21,692 bases of DNA from NCBI GenBank assembly GCA_946538875.1, contig CAMNHD010000003.1, forward strand, positions 1 through 21,692, in the 5' to 3' direction. The notes under the pieces are model-generated. The model did not search any database, had not been told where the DNA came from, and worked only from the letters and a program-made list of their open reading frames with translations. This DNA comes from an uncultured Treponema sp. (GTDB lineage: Bacteria > Spirochaetota > Spirochaetia > Treponematales > Treponemataceae). The translations under genes were made by a program, and so were the position numbers. Shown one piece after another: positions 14,318 to 21,692 of the stretch (the stretch's first letter is position 1; each line of letters starts with the position of its first letter).

Positions 14318-15256
14318 TTGAAGAAGTATATCTTTAAGCGGCTCCTAATTTCTATTTTCACGTTACTGGCCATAACTCTTATTTTGTTTGTGCTTCTGCA
14401 GTTGATGCCAGGTTCCCCCTTTAATGATGAAAAGCTTACGCCGGACCAAAAGGCTGCACTTTACTCAAAGTATGGTCTGGATAAACCCGTGGTGGTCCAG
14501 TTTTTTAGTTACGTGGGCAACATGTTCCGTGGTGACTTTGGCGTAAGTTACAATATCAGCAAAAACACACCAATCAGTACCCTTATAGCACAACGACTTC
14601 CTGTAAGTATCCGCATAGGTGGACAGGCGGTCTTCTTAGGTGCACTGATTGGAATGCTTTTAGGAATAATAGCGGCGGTCTGGCACGGAAGGATTTGGGA
14701 CACACTTTCTACTATAATATCAGTACTTGGCGTTTCGATTCCTAGTTATGTGTTCGCTTTGGCGCTGAGCTACCAGTTTGGATTTAAGCTCAAGCTGTTC
14801 CCCATGCTGTATTCCAATGCCCGCCCCTTTATTTCCTCTGTTTTGCCAAGTATTTCGCTGAGTCTGTTCACTTTGGCTTCCATTGCGCGGTTTACACGCA
14901 CGGAAATGATGGAGTCGCTTGGCAGTGAATATATTCAGTTGGCAGAAAGCAAGGGTATCTATGGCTTTAGACTGATTTGGAAACATGCCCTGCGTAATAC
15001 TCTTATCCCGATAATTACAGTTTTGGCTCCACTTATTGTGGATTTGATGACAGGTTCCCTTGTGGTTGAAAAAATCTTTGCAATTCCTGGAATCGGATCG
15101 CTGTTGGTTACGGCCATTCAGTCAAATGACTATAATGTGGTTATTTCGCTTAGCTTTATTTATAGTGCCATGTACATAGGCATAATGTTGGTAGTGGATA
15201 TCCTCTACGGAATAATCGACCCAAGAATCAGACTTTCGGAGGCAGTCCATGAGTAA
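14318..15256 (+). CDS. oppB: Oligopeptide ABC transporter permease OppB
   Basis: A 312-residue inner-membrane permease. The frame is open from an ATG at 14213, but residues before 'LKKYIFKRLLISI' do not resemble OppB. I choose the TTG at 14318 because AGGA (14307-14310) sits seven bases before it and the protein then starts exactly where OppB proteins do, giving the usual length. About six transmembrane segments are visible. The EAA loop that contacts the ATPases is 'EYIQLAESKGIYGFRLIWKH', preceded by 'RFTRTEMMESLG'. 'VVEKIFAIPGIGSLL' is the conserved C-terminal BPD signature. It forms the channel with OppC. The stop overlaps the oppC start by eight bases, so the two are translationally coupled. 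Confidence 0.92.
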   Translation: MKKYIFKRLLISIFTLLAITLILFVLLQLMPGSPFNDEKLTPDQKAALYSKYGLDKPVVVQFFSYVGNMFRGDFGVSYNISKNTPISTLIAQRLPVSIRIGGQAVFLGALIGMLLGIIAAVWHGRIWDTLSTIISVLGVSIPSYVFALALSYQFGFKLKLFPMLYSNARPFISSVLPSISLSLFTLASIARFTRTEMMESLGSEYIQLAESKGIYGFRLIWKHALRNTLIPIITVLAPLIVDLMTGSLVVEKIFAIPGIGSLLVTAIQSNDYNVVISLSFIYSAMYIGIMLVVDILYGIIDPRIRLSEAVHE

Positions 15257-16307
15257 TAAGGAAAAAGAACAGAGTAAGGAAGCCCCAGGTTTCTTTGAGC
15301 GTGATTTTGAACTCAAGACAGATGTTTCTGCAACAAAAATTGATACAAACTTTGCGTCCCTGAGCTATTGGACGGAAGTGCGCAAGAGATTCTTCAGCAA
15401 TCCAGGTGCGGTCATAGCTTCATGTTTTATCATTTTGATTGTGCTGATGGCTTTTATCGGCCCGAACATGAATTCTTACAGCTATTCATCCCAGAATCTT
15501 GAGCAGAAGAATTATGCCCCCCGTGTCAAGGGTTTTGAAAAAACACCTGTTTTCAATGGTAACGAAGTGCTCAAGACGACTTCGGGAGTTAAGAAAATCA
15601 ACATGTATGAAAAGAACGGCGATACTGATACCTATTACTGGTTCGGCAGCGACGTGCTTGGACGCGACATCTGGACAAGAACATGGATGGGTACCAGGGT
15701 TTCCCTCTATATCTCAATAATCGCGGTTTTAATTGACATGATTATCGGTCTGAGTTACGGCCTTGTCTCCGGATACTTTGGCGGCATGGTGGACAGCACT
15801 ATGCAGCGTATATCGGAAATAATCAACGGTATACCGCGGCTTGTCATAGTGACCCTGCTGATGCTGGTGCTTAAGCCCGGAATCGCGACAATCATCTTTG
15901 CCCTTATGATTACTGAGTGGATTGGAATGAGCCGCATTGCCCGGGCGGAGATGCTCAATCTTAAGGAACGTGAGTTTGTTCTTGCGAGCCGCACTTTGGG
16001 AGCAAAGAACTTTGCAATTATTTTCCATGAGGTTCTACCGAATATTATCGGTCAGGTAATCACACAGACAATGTTCAGCATTCCGACAGCCATTTTTACA
16101 GAAGCATTCCTTTCCTTTGTCGGACTTGGTATTCCTGTGCCGCAGTGCAGCCTTGGTTCTCTGATTTCCGATGCTTTCAACAGTTTTACCACGCACCCGT
16201 ACCAGATTATTCCGCCGATTTTAGTGCTTGCCCTGCTTATGCTCAGCTTTAACATTCTGGCTGATGGTCTGCGTGAGGCACTTGACCCTAAACTTAAGGA
16301 ACAGTAA
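15249..16307 (+). CDS. oppC: Oligopeptide ABC transporter permease OppC
   Basis: A 352-residue inner-membrane permease, partner of OppB. A long cytoplasmic N-tail (about 50 residues, 'YWTEVRKRFFSNPGAVIAS' at the entry to TM1) and a large loop before TM2 (residues about 75-130) are normal for OppC. 'YYWFGSDVLGRDIWTRTWMG' is the hallmark OppC/DppC motif (GTD-xx-GRD-x-x-SR). The EAA loop is 'EREFVLASRTLGAKNFAIIF', followed by 'HEVLPNI'. 'TEAFLSFVGLGIPVPQCSLG' is the conserved C-terminal block. GGAGG at 15239-15243 lies inside the oppB end. Four bases... the next gene starts three bases after its stop. Assignment is firm. Confidence 0.93.
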   Translation: MSNKEKEQSKEAPGFFERDFELKTDVSATKIDTNFASLSYWTEVRKRFFSNPGAVIASCFIILIVLMAFIGPNMNSYSYSSQNLEQKNYAPRVKGFEKTPVFNGNEVLKTTSGVKKINMYEKNGDTDTYYWFGSDVLGRDIWTRTWMGTRVSLYISIIAVLIDMIIGLSYGLVSGYFGGMVDSTMQRISEIINGIPRLVIVTLLMLVLKPGIATIIFALMITEWIGMSRIARAEMLNLKEREFVLASRTLGAKNFAIIFHEVLPNIIGQVITQTMFSIPTAIFTEAFLSFVGLGIPVPQCSLGSLISDAFNSFTTHPYQIIPPILVLALLMLSFNILADGLREALDPKLKEQ

Positions 16308-16310
16308 GAG

Positions 16311-17417
16311 ATGACTATGAATCAAGATGCGAATAACCAGGACACAATCCTCAGCGTGAAGGATCTTTCCATCTCGTTTAAAACCACGGCGGGAATGGTA
16401 CATGCAATACGCGGTGTCAACCTTGAGCTTAAGCGCGGCCAGACTGTTGCAATTGTCGGTGAATCTGGTTCAGGTAAATCCGTTACAACAAAGGCCGTTA
16501 TGGGTATCCTTGCAAAGAATGCCACCGTGAACAGCGGAGAGATTCTTTACTACTCACGTCCTGAAAACGAAGAGCCAAAGGATTACAACATCCTCAAGAT
16601 GAGCACTAAGGAAATCCGCCGCGAACTGAACGGTAAGCATATTGCAATGGTTTTCCAGGACCCGATGACAAGCCTTGACCCGACGATGAGCATCGGTAAG
16701 CAGATTATGGAAGGAATGATTTACCATTACAACATTCCTAAGCAGGAAGCCTATAACAAAGCCCTGCATCTTCTTGAAGAAGTGGGAATCACTGACGCCA
16801 GGAACCGCATGAAGAATTATCCGCATCAGCTCAGCGGCGGTATGAGACAGCGCATTGTTATTGCTATTGCCCTTGCCTGTAATCCAGAGCTTCTTATCTG
16901 CGATGAGCCTACAACCGCACTTGATGTGACTATCCAGGCGCGTATTCTTGACCTTATCCGCAAGATTCAAAAGGAAAGAAACCTTTCGGTTATTTTTATT
17001 ACACATAACTTTGGTGTTGTGGCAAAGGTTGCCGATTACATCAATGTTATGTATGCAGGCAAGATTGTTGAGCGCGGTACGGCTGATGAAATCTTCTTTG
17101 ATCCGCGCCATCCGTATACATGGGGTCTGCTTTCTGCTATGCCGGATTTGGATACGACTAATGACCGTCTGTATACTATTCCCGGTTCTCCGCCAAATCT
17201 TCTGCATCCGGTACCAGGCGATGCCTTTGCTCCACGCAATATTTTTGCGCTTAATATTGACGACCGTCTTGAACCTCCTGAGTTTAGTGTAAGCGATACA
17301 CACGCGGCAAGCACATGGCTTCTGGATCCAAGAGCTCCTAAGGTGGAGATGCCTGTTGAACTTAAAGAAAGAATCGAATCTATGAAAAAGGAGGCGGCCC
17401 GCTATGCAGACAAGTAA
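16311..17417 (+). CDS. oppD: Oligopeptide ABC transporter ATP-binding protein OppD
   Basis: A 368-residue ATPase that drives the Opp importer from the cytoplasmic side. Walker A 'GESGSGKS' at about residue 51, Q-loop '[17 protein letters not shown]', signature '[15 protein letters not shown]', Walker B '[16 protein letters not shown]' and switch His in '[16 protein letters not shown]'. The C-terminal extension '[21 protein letters not shown]' is the oligopeptide-transporter C-terminal domain. It lacks the clear Cys cluster (C-x-x-R-C...C) seen in many OppD tails ('[13 protein letters not shown]' here), so an iron-sulfur site is not expected. The start could be the ATG at 16311 or at 16317. 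The stop overlaps oppF by 14 bases. Confidence 0.94.
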   Translation: MTMNQDANNQDTILSVKDLSISFKTTAGMVHAIRGVNLELKRGQTVAIVGESGSGKSVTTKAVMGILAKNATVNSGEILYYSRPENEEPKDYNILKMSTKEIRRELNGKHIAMVFQDPMTSLDPTMSIGKQIMEGMIYHYNIPKQEAYNKALHLLEEVGITDARNRMKNYPHQLSGGMRQRIVIAIALACNPELLICDEPTTALDVTIQARILDLIRKIQKERNLSVIFITHNFGVVAKVADYINVMYAGKIVERGTADEIFFDPRHPYTWGLLSAMPDLDTTNDRLYTIPGSPPNLLHPVPGDAFAPRNIFALNIDDRLEPPEFSVSDTHAASTWLLDPRAPKVEMPVELKERIESMKKEAARYADK

Positions 17418-18351
17418 TTCCGGCGCAAGCGAAAAAGAACCTTTGCTGCAGGTGGAGAATCTTAAGCAGTATTTCAAGATGACGTCCACATATACAGTCA
17501 AGGCTGTGGACAACGTTTCCTTTACATTGTATCCAGGAGAAACCTACGGTCTGGTTGGAGAGTCCGGTTCTGGAAAAAGTACAATCGGCCGCAGCGTAAT
17601 AAGGCTTTACGACCCGACCTCCGGTAAGATTACTTTTGCAGGCCGTGATATAACCAAAAAGATGAGCCGTGCCGACCAAAAGTTTTTGCGCACTAACATG
17701 CAGATGATTTTCCAGGATCCTATGGCATGTCTTAACCCGCGCAAGAAGGTGGGCGAGATTATCGGTGAAGGTCTTGATATTCATCACCTGTACAGTTCAA
17801 AGGCTGAGCGCCACCAGAAGATTCTTAAGATTCTGGAAAAAGTGGGGCTTGCTCCGGAGCATGTTGACCGTTATCCGCATCAGTTTTCCGGTGGACAGAG
17901 ACAGCGTGTCGGTATTGCCCGCGCACTTATACTGAACCCCAAGCTGATTATTGCAGACGAATGTATCAGTGCACTTGATGTTTCTATTCAGGCACAGGTT
18001 GTGAATCTTCTGAAGGACATTCAGGCTGAGACGGGATGCGCCTATCTGTTTATTGCTCACGATCTTAGTATGGTCAAGTATATTAGTGACCGTATCGGTG
18101 TTCTGCACCTGGGCCATCTGCTTGAAACGGGCACCACTGAGGAAATCTTTTCCAATCCGGTGCACCCTTATACCAGAAGCCTTATGTCTGCTATACCGCG
18201 CCCTAATCCTGTTGTTGAAAAAAACAGGTCTATTGAGACCTACAACTATGCGGAGAGCGGCATTGACTACAACAAGGGTACAGTGCATTCTTTGGAAGGA
18301 ACGCATAAAGTTCTCTGCACTGATGAAGAACTTGCCCAGTGGACGCGTTGA
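17404..18351 (+). CDS. oppF: Oligopeptide ABC transporter ATP-binding protein OppF
   Basis: A 315-residue ATPase pairing with OppD. Walker A '[13 protein letters not shown]', Q-loop 'MIFQDPMACLNPRKKVGEII', signature 'FSGGQRQRVGIARAL', Walker B 'LIIADECISALDVSIQAQ', switch His 'LFIAHDLSMVKYISD'. The Walker B block has Cys after the catalytic Glu where Pro is usual (DEC rather than DEP); the Asp and Glu are intact, so activity should be kept. Its C-terminal tail is short and without the usual 'GC.F..RC' pattern. Ribosome site AAGGAGG (17388-17394), nine bases before the ATG, inside oppD. Last gene of the operon; a weak G-U-rich hairpin with a short T-run (18450-18472) may end the transcript. 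Confidence 0.94.
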   Translation: MQTSNSGASEKEPLLQVENLKQYFKMTSTYTVKAVDNVSFTLYPGETYGLVGESGSGKSTIGRSVIRLYDPTSGKITFAGRDITKKMSRADQKFLRTNMQMIFQDPMACLNPRKKVGEIIGEGLDIHHLYSSKAERHQKILKILEKVGLAPEHVDRYPHQFSGGQRQRVGIARALILNPKLIIADECISALDVSIQAQVVNLLKDIQAETGCAYLFIAHDLSMVKYISDRIGVLHLGHLLETGTTEEIFSNPVHPYTRSLMSAIPRPNPVVEKNRSIETYNYAESGIDYNKGTVHSLEGTHKVLCTDEELAQWTR

Positions 18352-18359
18352 GTCTTTCT

Positions 18360-18472
18360 TGCTGACAGCCTAGCCCCGGGTGGAATGGCCGCCTTGCGGT
18401 TGCGTAGCAATGGAGTGGGCAGGGACCCACGGAACCATGAAACACGGGGAAGGGGTGCAGTGTGCTCCTTTT
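18360..18472. other. GC-rich structured intergenic stretch after oppF
   Basis: No ORF. Several short dyads crowd here: CCGC-CTT-GCGG, TTGC-GTA-GCAA, TGGG-CAGGGA-CCCA, and AAGGGGTG/TGCTCCTT (18450-18470, with G-U pairs, then TT). The last could be a weak terminator for the opp operon. The composition recalls 7125-7262 and differs from the A/T-rich promoter that follows it. Confidence 0.35.
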
Positions 18473-18486
18473 GAACTAAATACTTC

Positions 18487-18515
18487 TTGATAAAAAAACA
18501 AACCTCAGTTATACT
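18487..18515 (+). promoter_or_regulatory. Promoter of the 7TM/SpoIIE phosphatase gene
   Basis: TTGATA (18487-18492), a 17-bp spacer, TATACT (18510-18515), each five of six to consensus. Transcription would begin near 18522, leaving a leader of about 39 nt. Confidence 0.65.
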
Positions 18516-18522
18516 GGAATAG

Positions 18523-18541
18523 CTGATAGTGGTACTATCAG
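18523..18541. promoter_or_regulatory. Palindrome at the transcription start of the phosphatase gene
   Basis: CTGATAGT-GGT-ACTATCAG is a perfect 8-bp dyad placed at about +1 to +20 of the predicted transcript, a classic operator position. In RNA it would be a 5' hairpin. It is nested in a wider dyad, ACAAACCTC (18498-18506, inside the promoter spacer) and GAGGTTTGT (18551-18559, over the ribosome site). Confidence 0.55.
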
Positions 18542-18560
18542 TATATAGCGGAGGTTTGTC

Positions 18561-20618
18561 ATGTCTTTAAAACGTTTGGCTGCAATTTTTGCCTTTTTCT
18601 TGTGTCTTGCCGTAACAGCTTGTAAGGGAACCGACAGACAACGCCTTGAGCTGAGGGATAATTGGGCTTACAGTCTGAGTAATCCGGCGCTTTGCGGTGA
18701 CAATTTTACAGCGATGGATTATTTCCAGCTTGATAATCTTGCTAAACTGATACCGGGCGGCACCGGTACGGTCTGGGTCAGGACACGGTTTTCGCTGCCG
18801 GATGGTTTTGACAGAACCGAGCCTGCGGTATGGCTGGGACAGATAACCATGGCTGACCGGACTTATCTGAATGGTATGCTGATTGGAAGTGCGGGCCGCT
18901 TTGGGCCGGAGAATGAATTCAGTGCGTGGAATCTCAGCAGGGCTTATTCGATGCCTTCGTGCCTTCTGCGCGATGGTGTGAACGAACTTGTGGTGGAAAT
19001 CTGGGTTGACGGTGAAGGTTCTCTGGTTTCTGTGCCCTTTGTGGGTAATGCAAAAGATGCGTTCAGTCTTGCGGCCAGGGATAATTTTTGGAACAGTAAA
19101 ATCCACTTGCTCTTTGCTTTTTTTATGCTGATAATTGCATGGTACCACTTTATGATTTATGTAAAGCGGCCGGAGGAGAGGGAAAATCTTATTTTTGCGC
19201 TTATAAATGTGGTGTCGGTGCTTTATCTTTCTGTCTTTTACATCAACGATATTCCCGGAATGCCGACTGACTGGTTCCCGTTTCTGTGGTTCCAGAAGAT
19301 TGTGTCCAACGGTCTGACTTTTGTTCTGCCCTTCCTTTTGACTAGTTTTGTGAATTCTTTCCTTAAGCGCAGGCGTAACTGGATTGTAACTGTGATAAGG
19401 CTTGTCTTTGTGATTGTGCCGTTTACCATTGTGATGTTTGTGCCGGACTATCCTACACTGCATTCTGTGCGTGACAGTCTCCAGCTTTTCCTGGTGCCGC
19501 CTATGCTTTACATTCTGTTTATCATGATTGTAAGTATACGCCGTAAGAATTCAGAGATTGTTCCTCTGCTCATCGGATTTTCGCCCATGGTGCTTACGGT
19601 TCTTGCCGATCTTCTGCTGCATACTGTGCTTAAGCTGTATAATGTTGTGTATCTGTCATCTTTTGGCTGGCAGCTTGCGGTGATTACGCTTTTGTTTATC
19701 ATGGCAAACCGTTTTGCTAATTCCAGACGGGAGGCTGAATACCTTAACGCGCATCTTGAGAAGAAGGTTGCGGACAGAACCAGGGAACTTTCCGAGACAA
19801 ATGAAAAGCTTTCTGAGTTCAACAACCAGCTGGAGGAAGCCAAGAGACAGTCCGACAGGGATATGACCCTTGCTGTCTATGTCCAGAAGAGTTTTTATCC
19901 GCATTCGGCTCCTGTGGTCAAGGGGTGGGATATTGCCTATACATTCAGGCCCAAGTCCGGGGTTAGCGGAGATTTATATGATTTTTTCTGCAGGGACGAT
20001 GTGTTTCTTGGGGCCGGTTTGTTTGATGTTTCGGGTCACGGTATTGCTTCGGGACTTGTCACGATGCTGGGCAAGGCTGTGATTGACAGAAGTTTTAGGG
20101 AATGTTATGAACTGCCGCTTTCTGTTACGATGAAGAAAATCAACGATACTCTGGTTGCGGAGAAGGGTGATATCGAGAACTATATGACCGGCATTCTGCT
20201 CAGGGTAAAGAATGGTAAGGTTGAATTTATCAATGCCGGGCATCCCAAGGCTTTCTGCCGTCTTGCAAAGACTGGTAAATCTGTTCCGCTTGAAATTCCT
20301 GTTGAGGAAGGTAAGGAGGCTTGTGCGAACAGTATAATTGGAATCGGCGGTCTGGATCCTGAGTACAAGGCTATTAAGTTTTCCATGAATGTTGGGGATG
20401 CGGTGATTCTTTATACCGACTGCCTGAGCGAGTCCCGCAACGCTGCCGGTGAGGAATTTGGCACTGAGCGGATTGGCGAGGCTTTTGCGGAATGCGGTGC
20501 TCTTGATGCACATGGTAAGCTTGACTATGTTCTTGGACGCTTTGCGCAGTTTACTTCTGGGGTTGAGGTGAAGGATGATTTGACTGTGATTGTGTTGCAA
20601 AGGAAGGCCGAATTGTAA
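18561..20618 (+). CDS. 7TM sensor with SpoIIE/RsbU-type PP2C phosphatase domain
   Basis: A 685-residue membrane signalling phosphatase. Residues 1-21 are a signal peptide with a possible lipobox (V-T-A-C21). Residues about 25-175 form an extracytoplasmic jelly-roll-like domain ('GTVWVRTRFSLPDGF', 'DRTYLNGMLIGSAG', 'NELVVEIWVDGEG'), like the sugar-binding fold of 7TMR-DISM receptors. Seven hydrophobic helices span about 181-385. A coiled coil (about 388-440, 'KKVADRTRELSETNEKLSEF') leads to the phosphatase, whose metal-binding Asp residues are D471 (SGD-LYD), D489 (FDVSGHG), D620 (YTDC) and D672/D673 (KDDLT). It would dephosphorylate Ser/Thr on a partner-switch protein (anti-sigma-factor antagonist type); the partner is not in this window. 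YTDC replaces the common YTDG. GGAGG six bases before the ATG. Confidence 0.93.
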   Translation: MSLKRLAAIFAFFLCLAVTACKGTDRQRLELRDNWAYSLSNPALCGDNFTAMDYFQLDNLAKLIPGGTGTVWVRTRFSLPDGFDRTEPAVWLGQITMADRTYLNGMLIGSAGRFGPENEFSAWNLSRAYSMPSCLLRDGVNELVVEIWVDGEGSLVSVPFVGNAKDAFSLAARDNFWNSKIHLLFAFFMLIIAWYHFMIYVKRPEERENLIFALINVVSVLYLSVFYINDIPGMPTDWFPFLWFQKIVSNGLTFVLPFLLTSFVNSFLKRRRNWIVTVIRLVFVIVPFTIVMFVPDYPTLHSVRDSLQLFLVPPMLYILFIMIVSIRRKNSEIVPLLIGFSPMVLTVLADLLLHTVLKLYNVVYLSSFGWQLAVITLLFIMANRFANSRREAEYLNAHLEKKVADRTRELSETNEKLSEFNNQLEEAKRQSDRDMTLAVYVQKSFYPHSAPVVKGWDIAYTFRPKSGVSGDLYDFFCRDDVFLGAGLFDVSGHGIASGLVTMLGKAVIDRSFRECYELPLSVTMKKINDTLVAEKGDIENYMTGILLRVKNGKVEFINAGHPKAFCRLAKTGKSVPLEIPVEEGKEACANSIIGIGGLDPEYKAIKFSMNVGDAVILYTDCLSESRNAAGEEFGTERIGEAFAECGALDAHGKLDYVLGRFAQFTSGVEVKDDLTVIVLQRKAEL

Positions 20619-20624
20619 TAAAAT
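20595..20624 (+). promoter_or_regulatory. Candidate promoter of the DUF4367-like lipoprotein gene
   Basis: TTGCAA (20595-20600), an 18-bp spacer, TAAAAT (20619-20624), overlapping the end of the phosphatase gene. The leader would be about 23 nt, with AGGAG at 20643-20647. Co-transcription with the phosphatase is also possible. Confidence 0.4.
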
Positions 20625-20653
20625 ATGCAGAGCTAAGAAAATAGGAGTTCTGT

Positions 20654-21400
20654 ATGAAAAAAATAATATTAGGCTGCATGGCTGGTATGGCTTTTGCATT
20701 TTCGCTGGGGCTTGCCGGATGTGCTACGACTCAAAAGCTTGGACAGGATGCTGGTGCTGGACAGCAGCAGTCTGTTGAGGATTCATCTTTGGGCGGAGAG
20801 AATGCCCCGGATAATGAAGATTTAAGTGGTAAAACAGACGACAAAATTGACGGCAAAACTGAAGGCGGTGAAGGGGCTGTCACTGATCCTGATCAGACCG
20901 GGCCGGAGAAAACTGTAGGCAATGCAAGTGATGTAGAAAATAGTTCCGGAGAAATTTCTGAAGAGGATGATGAGATGGACGAAATGGTAGGAATGCCTAA
21001 TCCGTTTATAAGCTGCAGGAGTCTGTCTCAGGCTGCGGGTAAGGCGGGCTTTAGCTTGAATACTCCGGAATCTGTAAAAGAGGGACTTTCTATAAAAAGC
21101 ATCCGCGTCATCAAAAATGAACTGATTGAAGTGATTTACACAGACGGTAAGGATGTGACGGAATCTGCTGATCAGCTGCGTGTCCGCAAGGCGGAGGGCA
21201 ATCTGGATATCAGCGGTGACTTTAATTCTTACGAGGTGAACCGTCATGTCAACGACGCAGGGATACAGGTGCTTCTCCGGGGATCGGAAAAACTGTTCAA
21301 CGTTGCGTCATGGATCAGCGGTGACTATACTTTCTCAATTACATCGGAAAAGGGACTTTCACAGAAAGAGATTCTTTCTTTGGTTCAGAAAATAAATTAA
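20654..21400 (+). CDS. Lipoprotein with DUF4367-like C-terminal domain
   Basis: A 248-residue lipoprotein. The signal peptide ends at L20-A-G-C23. Residues about 24-110 are a disordered, acidic Gly/Glu/Asp-rich spacer ('SEEDDEMDEMVG' at its end). From 'MPNPFISCRSLSQAAGKAGF' on, the pattern matches the DUF4367 family common in Clostridia and some spirochaetes: a 'PNP..' opening, 'IEVIYTDGKDVTESADQLRV', 'DISGDFNSYEVN', 'VLLRGSEKLFNVASW' and a final 'YTFSITSEKGLSQKEIL'. Function of that family is unknown; some members are attached to anti-sigma factors. It lies 35 bp after the SpoIIE phosphatase gene, a possible functional link. Surface or periplasmic. Family call moderately sure. Confidence 0.8.
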   Translation: MKKIILGCMAGMAFAFSLGLAGCATTQKLGQDAGAGQQQSVEDSSLGGENAPDNEDLSGKTDDKIDGKTEGGEGAVTDPDQTGPEKTVGNASDVENSSGEISEEDDEMDEMVGMPNPFISCRSLSQAAGKAGFSLNTPESVKEGLSIKSIRVIKNELIEVIYTDGKDVTESADQLRVRKAEGNLDISGDFNSYEVNRHVNDAGIQVLLRGSEKLFNVASWISGDYTFSITSEKGLSQKEILSLVQKIN

Positions 21401-21549
21401 GTGTGGTGGCGCAGCTTTCAAACTGTTTCCAAAGATGCAGACCCCGGTTTTCATTTGTTGTAGTATGTATTGCAGCGGCATTTGCCACAGCAGGCGGGAA
21501 AGTAGAGCTTTGTCTATACTGTAATCATCAGGAGGAGAACTGAGAACAG

Positions 21550-21654
21550 ATGGAATGGCTTTCGTTTCTGCAGAGTAAGATGATCGAGACGGTAAAATCT
21601 TTTACAATACATCACGGAAACGATCTTGACTCTGCAGGTAATTCTAGAATTTGA
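21550..21654 (+). CDS. Doubtful 34-residue ORF inside an inverted repeat
   Basis: ATG at 21550 opens a 34-codon frame ('MEWLSFLQSKMIETVKSF...') that ends at TGA 21652-21654. A purine-rich GGAGGAG (21531-21537) lies 12 bases upstream, rather far for a ribosome site. The frame runs straight through the 70-bp inverted repeat at 21568-21637, so its codons may only reflect that structure. No family recognised. Confidence 0.2.
   Translation: MEWLSFLQSKMIETVKSFTIHHGNDLDSAGNSRI
21568..21637. other. Large imperfect inverted repeat (hairpin) in the terminal intergenic region
   Basis: CTGCAGAGT (21568-21576) pairs with ACTCTGCAG (21629-21637); after one bulged G the stem continues AAGAT (21577-21581) with ATCTT (21623-21627). 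Inside the loop is a small perfect dyad GTAAAA-TC-TTTTAC (21592-21605). The whole gap from 21401 has no confident gene. No T-run on the plus side, though AATTCTAGAATT (21640-21651) and TTTGA-TTTTT-TCAAA follow at once. Confidence 0.55.
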
Positions 21655-21692
21655 TTTTTTCAAATATCTCTTCAAGATTGTGCTTGGCTCCA
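21644..21692 (-). CDS. Possible 3' end of a minus-strand gene (cut by window edge)
   Basis: Read on the minus strand, the last bases give '...GAKHNLEEIFEKIKF' and a TAG at 21644-21646. The helical, charged tail looks like a real protein C-terminus and would make this gene convergent with the lipoprotein gene. Only 15 codons are visible, so it could be chance. Confidence 0.3.
   Translation of the reverse strand, partial: GAKHNLEEIFEKIKF

Noticed and set aside
16554..17513. Long antisense open frame (about 319 codons) opposite oppD
   Set aside because: It is the mirror of well-defined ABC-ATPase coding sequence, has no family motif, and its sequence is rich in His, Cys and Arg as expected for a shadow frame. 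The same holds for the long antisense frames at 18567-19463 and 19974-20699.
21550..21692. Integron attC-type recombination site
   Set aside because: The inverted repeat was compared with attC layout because some treponemes carry integrons, but the GTTRRRY / RYYYAAC core sites are not present.
1..21692. CRISPR array, insertion sequence or prophage genes
   Set aside because: No regularly spaced repeats, transposase, integrase or phage structural motifs were seen in any frame.

Overview
This 21.7-kb window looks like chromosome from a host-associated (gut or rumen) spirochaete of the Treponema type. The assignment is inference from content. There are many lipoproteins with relaxed lipoboxes, a 7TM-sensor/SpoIIE phosphatase, a GGDEF protein, a lipoprotein GH5 glucanase, a full Opp peptide importer and a multi-S1-domain protein. 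Coding density is high. I see no tRNA, rRNA, insertion sequence or CRISPR array.

Layout. 1-1879: the 3' part of a diguanylate cyclase, a hairpin/T-run terminator, then a DUF763 protein. 1895-5666: a five-gene operon behind a good sigma70-type promoter. It encodes two fibronectin-III-like lipoproteins, two small paralogous lipoproteins that share YGxP and ED-x-DG-xx-NG motifs, and a radical SAM/SPASM enzyme whose start codon abuts the preceding stop. This matches the poorly understood 'rSAM/lipoprotein' pairing I know mainly from Bacteroidetes, and it is the most interesting system here. 5652-7065 (minus): a diacylglycerol/sphingosine-kinase-family lipid kinase and a small membrane-anchored protein. 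7093-7356: a GC-rich structured intergenic stretch. 7357-8457: a protein of four S1 domains with a strong terminator. 8616-10603 (minus): a Nudix hydrolase translationally coupled (ATGA) to a GH5 endoglucanase lipoprotein; its promoter is placed so that the mRNA should be leaderless. 10803-12347: a PutP-type Na+/solute symporter. 12521-18351: oppA-oppB-oppC-oppD-oppF, with dyads at both the oppA promoter and the oppA-oppB junction. 18561-21400: the 7TM/SpoIIE phosphatase with a palindrome at its predicted transcription start, then a DUF4367-like lipoprotein. 21401-21692: no firm gene, but a large inverted repeat and possibly the 3' end of a minus-strand gene.

Working together: OppABCDF and PutP import peptides and amino-acid-type solutes, and the GH5 lipoprotein cuts beta-glucans at the cell surface, which suits a fibre-rich gut habitat. 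The GGDEF and SpoIIE proteins are signalling outputs. The rSAM operon probably produces a set of surface lipoproteins, of which the two small ones are the likely substrates. Promoters and dyads were found by eye and have not been tested.
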